From: an uncultured Burkholderiales bacterium
Lineage (GTDB): Bacteria > Pseudomonadota > Gammaproteobacteria > Burkholderiales > Burkholderiaceae_C
Assembly: GCA_903894995.1 (NCBI GenBank)
Contig: CAITSG010000175.1
Coordinates: 1-36,435, forward strand
DNA: 36,435 bases
Reading direction: 5' to 3'
Under the pieces are notes generated by a model. It made no database searches. It saw nothing but the letters and a program-made list of their open reading frames with translations, and was not told where the DNA came from. The stretch's first letter is position 1; each line of letters begins with the position of its first letter. This document shows positions 33,314-36,435 of the stretch, in pieces. The translations under genes and the position numbers were made by a program.

Positions 33314-35239
33314 TCAGCTCAGCGCCTTGGCGATTTTGTGGCGCGGCACCGTGGTTTTGGGGCATTGCCCCTTGGGCAGCTCAAACCATAGGCGCACATC
33401 GTTTTCCACGCCTACGCCATGCATGAAGTTGTAGATGGCTTTTTTCAGGCCTTGGCCCAGCAGGTCGTGGTCCACGCCCGGCGGCATGGGGGTGGGGTCC
33501 ACAAAGCCCACATCGTTCTTCGCGAAGGTGCCGTCTGGCAAGGGCAAAAGCGTCACGCCATAGGCCTTGGGGTTCAGGCCCACAGGCGAGTGCACGGTGC
33601 AGACAAAGCGGTGGAAAAAGCCGCTGTGGATGCAGCCGTTTTCAAACAGCTGGCGCACGTATTCGAGCGCGTCCACCGTGTCTTGCACGGTTTGCGTGGG
33701 AAAGCCGTACATCAGGTAGGCATGCACCAGCACACCCGCGTCGGCAAAGCCTTTGGTCACTTGCGCCACCTGTTCGACCGAGACGCCTTTTTTCATCAGG
33801 GCAAGCAATCGGTCAGACGCCACTTCAAGACCCCCCGACATGGCGATGCAGCCGCTTTGCGCCAGCAAGTCGCACAACTCGGGTGTGAAGGTTTTCTCAA
33901 AACGGATGTTGCCCCACCACGAAATCTGCACGCCCCGACGCAGCAGTTCTTCGGCCAAGGCCTTGAGGGCTTTGGGCGGCGCGGCCTCGTCTACGAAGTG
34001 AAAACCGGTCTGGCCTGTTTCGGCCACGATTTGCTCAATGCGGTCCACCAGGGTGCTGGCGCTGGCCGTTTCGTAGCGGCTGATGTAGTCCAGGCTCACG
34101 TCGCAAAAGCTGCACTTTTTCCAGTAGCAGCCGTGCGCCACGGTGAGTTTGTTCCATCGCCCATCGCTCCACAGCCGGTTCATGGGGTTGAGCATGTCCA
34201 GCAAGGACAGGTATTTGTGCAGCAGCAAACCGTCCCAAGTGGGTGTGCCCACCTCTTCAAAGGCGATGTCGGGCTCTTGCAGGTTGATGTACTGCACCTG
34301 TCCTGCGCCGTTTTTGATGAAAGTGCGCTGCAGGCGCTGCCCGCTGCGTTGGCCTTGCAAGTGTTCAATCAGGCTGAGCAGCGGGCGCTCGCCGCCATCA
34401 AGCGTGACGAAGTCCACATGGTCGAACACGCGCGCGTCTTTCAGGTCGCGCAACTCGGTGTTCACAAAGCCGCCGCCCAAGGCCATGTGGATGTGCGGAT
34501 GCGTGCGCTTGATGCACTGGGCAATCCGAAAGGCCGCATACACCGAGCCGGGGAAGGGCACCGACAGCAACACGAGCGTGGGCTGGTGCCGCTCAATGGC
34601 TTGCAGCGCCAAGCTTTCCAGCGTGGTGTCGATCAAATTGGGTGGTTCGGCCAAGGCTTGGGCCAGCGCGTCAAAGCTGGGCTGGCTGGCGGCCAGGCGC
34701 TCTGCGTAGCGCACGAATTCAAAGCCTTCGTCGACGGCATCGCGCAGCACATCGGCCAGGTCGTTCAGGTAAAGGGTGGCCAGGTGCCGGGCTCGGTCGG
34801 TTTGGCCCAAAGCGCCAAAGGCCCAACCAATCGGGTCGCCGGTGCCATCGTCCTCATACGCATCGAGCGCCGCAAAGCGCGGGCCTTCAGGTAAAAAGCC
34901 CCGGCCAGCGATGCGGTGGCTCAGCGTGCTGTCGCGGCCCTGCAAAAACGCGATCACCGGTTCGATGCTGACGGCGTAGTCGTGGAAGTGGTCGAGGAAA
35001 AAGTTCACCGGACCCGAGCGTTCTTCGACCGCCAAAGCCAGGGCTGCGTCGCGCAGGTCGGTCAGCCCTTTTTTGTTCAGCAAGGCCAGCACCGTGGCCA
35101 GCGCCAGGTCTTCTTGCACCGCATCAAAACCCCGCGAACGCAAAAAACCCGTCAGGTAGGCCGTGGACGGGTAGGGCGTGTTGAGCTGCGTCATCGGCGG
35201 GATGAGGCTGAGCACTTTGAACGGGCTAGGGCTGGGCAT
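33314..35239 (-). CDS. B12-binding-type radical SAM protein with a CX4CX2C cluster motif
   Basis: The 641-residue protein has an N-terminal Rossmann-like region of the B12-binding radical SAM type (MPSPSPFKVLSLIPPM, then ALGGGFVNTELRDLKDARVFDHVDFVTLDGGE at about 250-285). The radical SAM core carries Cys371, Cys376 and Cys379 in GCYWKKCSFCD. The spacing is CX4CX2C rather than the usual CX3CX2C; such CYWxxCxFC variants occur in some radical SAM groups. Later segments such as MSGGLEVASDRLLALMKKGVSVEQV and LVHAYLMYGFPTQT are typical of the core barrel. It should cleave SAM to drive a radical reaction, but the substrate is unknown. It lies alone and diverges from the coiled-coil gene at 35360. 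Confidence 0.9.
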   Translation of the reverse strand: MPSPSPFKVLSLIPPMTQLNTPYPSTAYLTGFLRSRGFDAVQEDLALATVLALLNKKGLTDLRDAALALAVEERSGPVNFFLDHFHDYAVSIEPVIAFLQGRDSTLSHRIAGRGFLPEGPRFAALDAYEDDGTGDPIGWAFGALGQTDRARHLATLYLNDLADVLRDAVDEGFEFVRYAERLAASQPSFDALAQALAEPPNLIDTTLESLALQAIERHQPTLVLLSVPFPGSVYAAFRIAQCIKRTHPHIHMALGGGFVNTELRDLKDARVFDHVDFVTLDGGERPLLSLIEHLQGQRSGQRLQRTFIKNGAGQVQYINLQEPDIAFEEVGTPTWDGLLLHKYLSLLDMLNPMNRLWSDGRWNKLTVAHGCYWKKCSFCDVSLDYISRYETASASTLVDRIEQIVAETGQTGFHFVDEAAPPKALKALAEELLRRGVQISWWGNIRFEKTFTPELCDLLAQSGCIAMSGGLEVASDRLLALMKKGVSVEQVAQVTKGFADAGVLVHAYLMYGFPTQTVQDTVDALEYVRQLFENGCIHSGFFHRFVCTVHSPVGLNPKAYGVTLLPLPDGTFAKNDVGFVDPTPMPPGVDHDLLGQGLKKAIYNFMHGVGVENDVRLWFELPKGQCPKTTVPRHKIAKALS

Positions 35240-35359
35240 CAGGGGGATGGTTTTCGATTCGGTGGGGTGATTATCGACGGATGAAGCGCCTTCCTGTTTT
35301 GGGCCGCAGGGGCGTTAACATTCAGCAGCTCTTATCGCCTTTTCCCAGCTGTTTTTCAA

Positions 35360-36435
35360 ATGATTCCCTCGCCCGAAGCGACTCAAGTCGCTGCCATCTC
35401 CCTGTCCGCTTTGATGGTTCAGCCCCCCGGTCTTGCCCCACTCACGCCGACGCAGCAGCGCTTCAATGCCTTGCTCGCTCGAATCGAGCAGCTTTCGGGT
35501 GACATCGAGCGGCTCCAGGCGTGGTCCGACCGGCACCGTTATGCGCACATTCAGGCTTTGCGCGAGTCGGTGCAATTGGCGCAGTCTCACCGCAAAAGCC
35601 TGCTGCTCTTTGTGCACGAACGCCTGCAAACTGCAGAATTGACTGACCGCCAGCAAGGCATGGCTCGAGGGCTTGTGCGCGGTTTGATTGCCCAATTGGC
35701 CGCCAGTGCCGACCCGCAAGTGCAAGCCTTGGCCGACGTGTATGTGAGCGAAGAGGACACACAAGAAGCGGCCCAAGAGCAGGCCGAGGCGGCGCAGCGC
35801 ATGCGTGAACGCATCGAGGAAGCTTTGGGCCGACCCCTGAACAAACCCAAGCAATACCAAACACCGCAAGAGATGCTGCAAGCCGGCATGCGACAGTGGC
35901 AACACCAGCAAGAGGCCGATGAGGCCCGCAAATCGGCCAAACGTGCGGCCCGCAAGGCGCAAAAAGATGCGCAAAAGAAAAACACAGCGGCAGAAAAAGG
36001 TGATTTACCCCCCAAAGCGCTGAGTGCAGCCGTTGCCAAAAGTGCCATCCGTACGATTTTTAGGCAATTGACCAGCGCCTTGCATCCGGATCGTGAAACG
36101 GACGAGCAAGAGCGCCTGCGCAAAACCGGCCTGATGAGCGAGGTCAATGCCGCCTATGAAAAAAACGACCTGACCACTTTGTTGCGCCTGCAAATGCAGG
36201 TGAACCAAGTTAACCCGCAAAGTGTGGCGCGCATGGCCGACGACCAGTTGAATGCCATGACTGTGCTGCTCAAAGAGCAGGTCGCGGCTTTGGAAGAAGA
36301 TTTGGACCAGTTGCAAAGCCGCTTGAGCCGTGAGTTGTGCGTGAACGTGCTGGCACAAGCCGAAGAGGCTGAGATGACCCAGTCGCTGCAGCGCCTTCAG
36401 GCCGATCAGCGCCACGTCACCGACAGCTTGGAGGC
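35360..36435 (+). CDS. Coiled-coil protein with a J-domain-like segment (truncated at the window end)
   Basis: An uninterrupted frame from the ATG at 35360 runs off the right edge, giving at least 358 residues. It is rich in Gln, Ala, Glu and Lys, with predicted coiled coils at about 30-65 and 130-220 (a KRAARKAQKDAQKKN-type basic stretch). A J-domain-like segment near 230-265 includes the HPDR motif at His242, followed by NAAYEKNDLTTLLRLQMQV. In DnaJ proteins HPD activates DnaK, but here the domain sits in the middle, not at the N-terminus, and is flanked by coiled coils. A second coiled coil follows (about 300-358). The start has no strong ribosome-binding site. A role as a co-chaperone-like scaffold is plausible but not shown. 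Confidence 0.8.
   Translation, partial: MIPSPEATQVAAISLSALMVQPPGLAPLTPTQQRFNALLARIEQLSGDIERLQAWSDRHRYAHIQALRESVQLAQSHRKSLLLFVHERLQTAELTDRQQGMARGLVRGLIAQLAASADPQVQALADVYVSEEDTQEAAQEQAEAAQRMRERIEEALGRPLNKPKQYQTPQEMLQAGMRQWQHQQEADEARKSAKRAARKAQKDAQKKNTAAEKGDLPPKALSAAVAKSAIRTIFRQLTSALHPDRETDEQERLRKTGLMSEVNAAYEKNDLTTLLRLQMQVNQVNPQSVARMADDQLNAMTVLLKEQVAALEEDLDQLQSRLSRELCVNVLAQAEEAEMTQSLQRLQADQRHVTDSLE

Noticed and set aside
33151-33426. Short plus-strand open frame in the 33.0-33.3 kb gap
   Set aside because: No ribosome-binding site, unusual composition, and it runs into the convergent radical SAM gene.
33419-34894. Long plus-strand open frame (491 codons) opposite the radical SAM gene
   Set aside because: It is an antisense shadow; the radical SAM protein on the minus strand has complete motifs and this product has none.

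Overview
The window is high-GC, densely coded DNA. It reads as the chromosome of a betaproteobacterium of the order Burkholderiales, most likely family Comamonadaceae (Limnohabitans/Rhodoferax-like). That placement is an inference from protein style, GC-rich codon use, the REP-type elements and the gene neighbourhoods, not from a database match. No rRNA, tRNA, CRISPR array, integrase or insertion sequence was seen. Most of the window is housekeeping or conserved accessory genes in short operons.

Layout. (1) 1-3891, minus strand: a probable ATP-grasp/alpha-E partner gene cut by the window edge, downstream of a very large transglutaminase-DUF2126 protein. (2) 4261-6849, plus: the DNA-uptake channel ComEC. 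(3) 6949-9448, plus: a circularly permuted ATP-grasp gene followed by an alpha-E gene. With (1), this places the parts of the uncharacterised ATP-grasp/alpha-E/transglutaminase peptide-forming system on both sides of comEC. (4) 9494-10141, minus: an exported DUF3011 protein with a perfect hairpin in front of its start, then a 270-bp block of REP/REPIN-like repeats. (5) 15249-10566, minus: a tightly packed run DUF2069 - FAD-linked oxidase - thyA - folA - DUF4337 - xth, joining dTMP/folate metabolism with AP-site repair. (6) 15271-16524, plus: a YihY-family membrane protein whose start lies 21 bp from the divergent DUF2069 start. (7) 16581-16684: a second, different REP-like inverted pair.

(8) 20982-16718, minus: metY-like sulfhydrylase - ypeA - alpha/beta hydrolase - cytochrome P450 - Mpo1/DUF962 protein, apparently one operon. 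(9) 21095-21553, plus: a two-CBS-domain protein. (10) 21729-26339, plus: a complete type I secretion system (TolC-like, LapB-like ABC exporter, HlyD-like) with overlapping genes and a nested inverted repeat reaching the first start codon. No secreted substrate is encoded in the window. (11) 26411-29613, plus: aroC with an apparently leaderless extended -10 promoter, an MFS transporter and an alpha/beta hydrolase. (12) 30103-29666, minus: a divergent type II dehydroquinase. (13) 30273-33001, plus: DsbA/FrnE-like oxidoreductase, Tat-exported histidine phosphatase, exported FGE/SUMF1-fold protein lacking the catalytic Cys pair, and an SDR, with 4-nt overlaps among the last three. (14) 35239-33314, minus: a radical SAM protein with a CX4CX2C cluster motif. 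(15) 35360 to the window end, plus: a coiled-coil protein with a J-domain-like HPDR segment, truncated by the window.

The least understood parts are the split ATP-grasp/alpha-E/transglutaminase system, the envelope-directed operon at 30273-33001, the type I secretion operon with its structured leader, and the two REP-like families. No clear new defence or mobile system was found.
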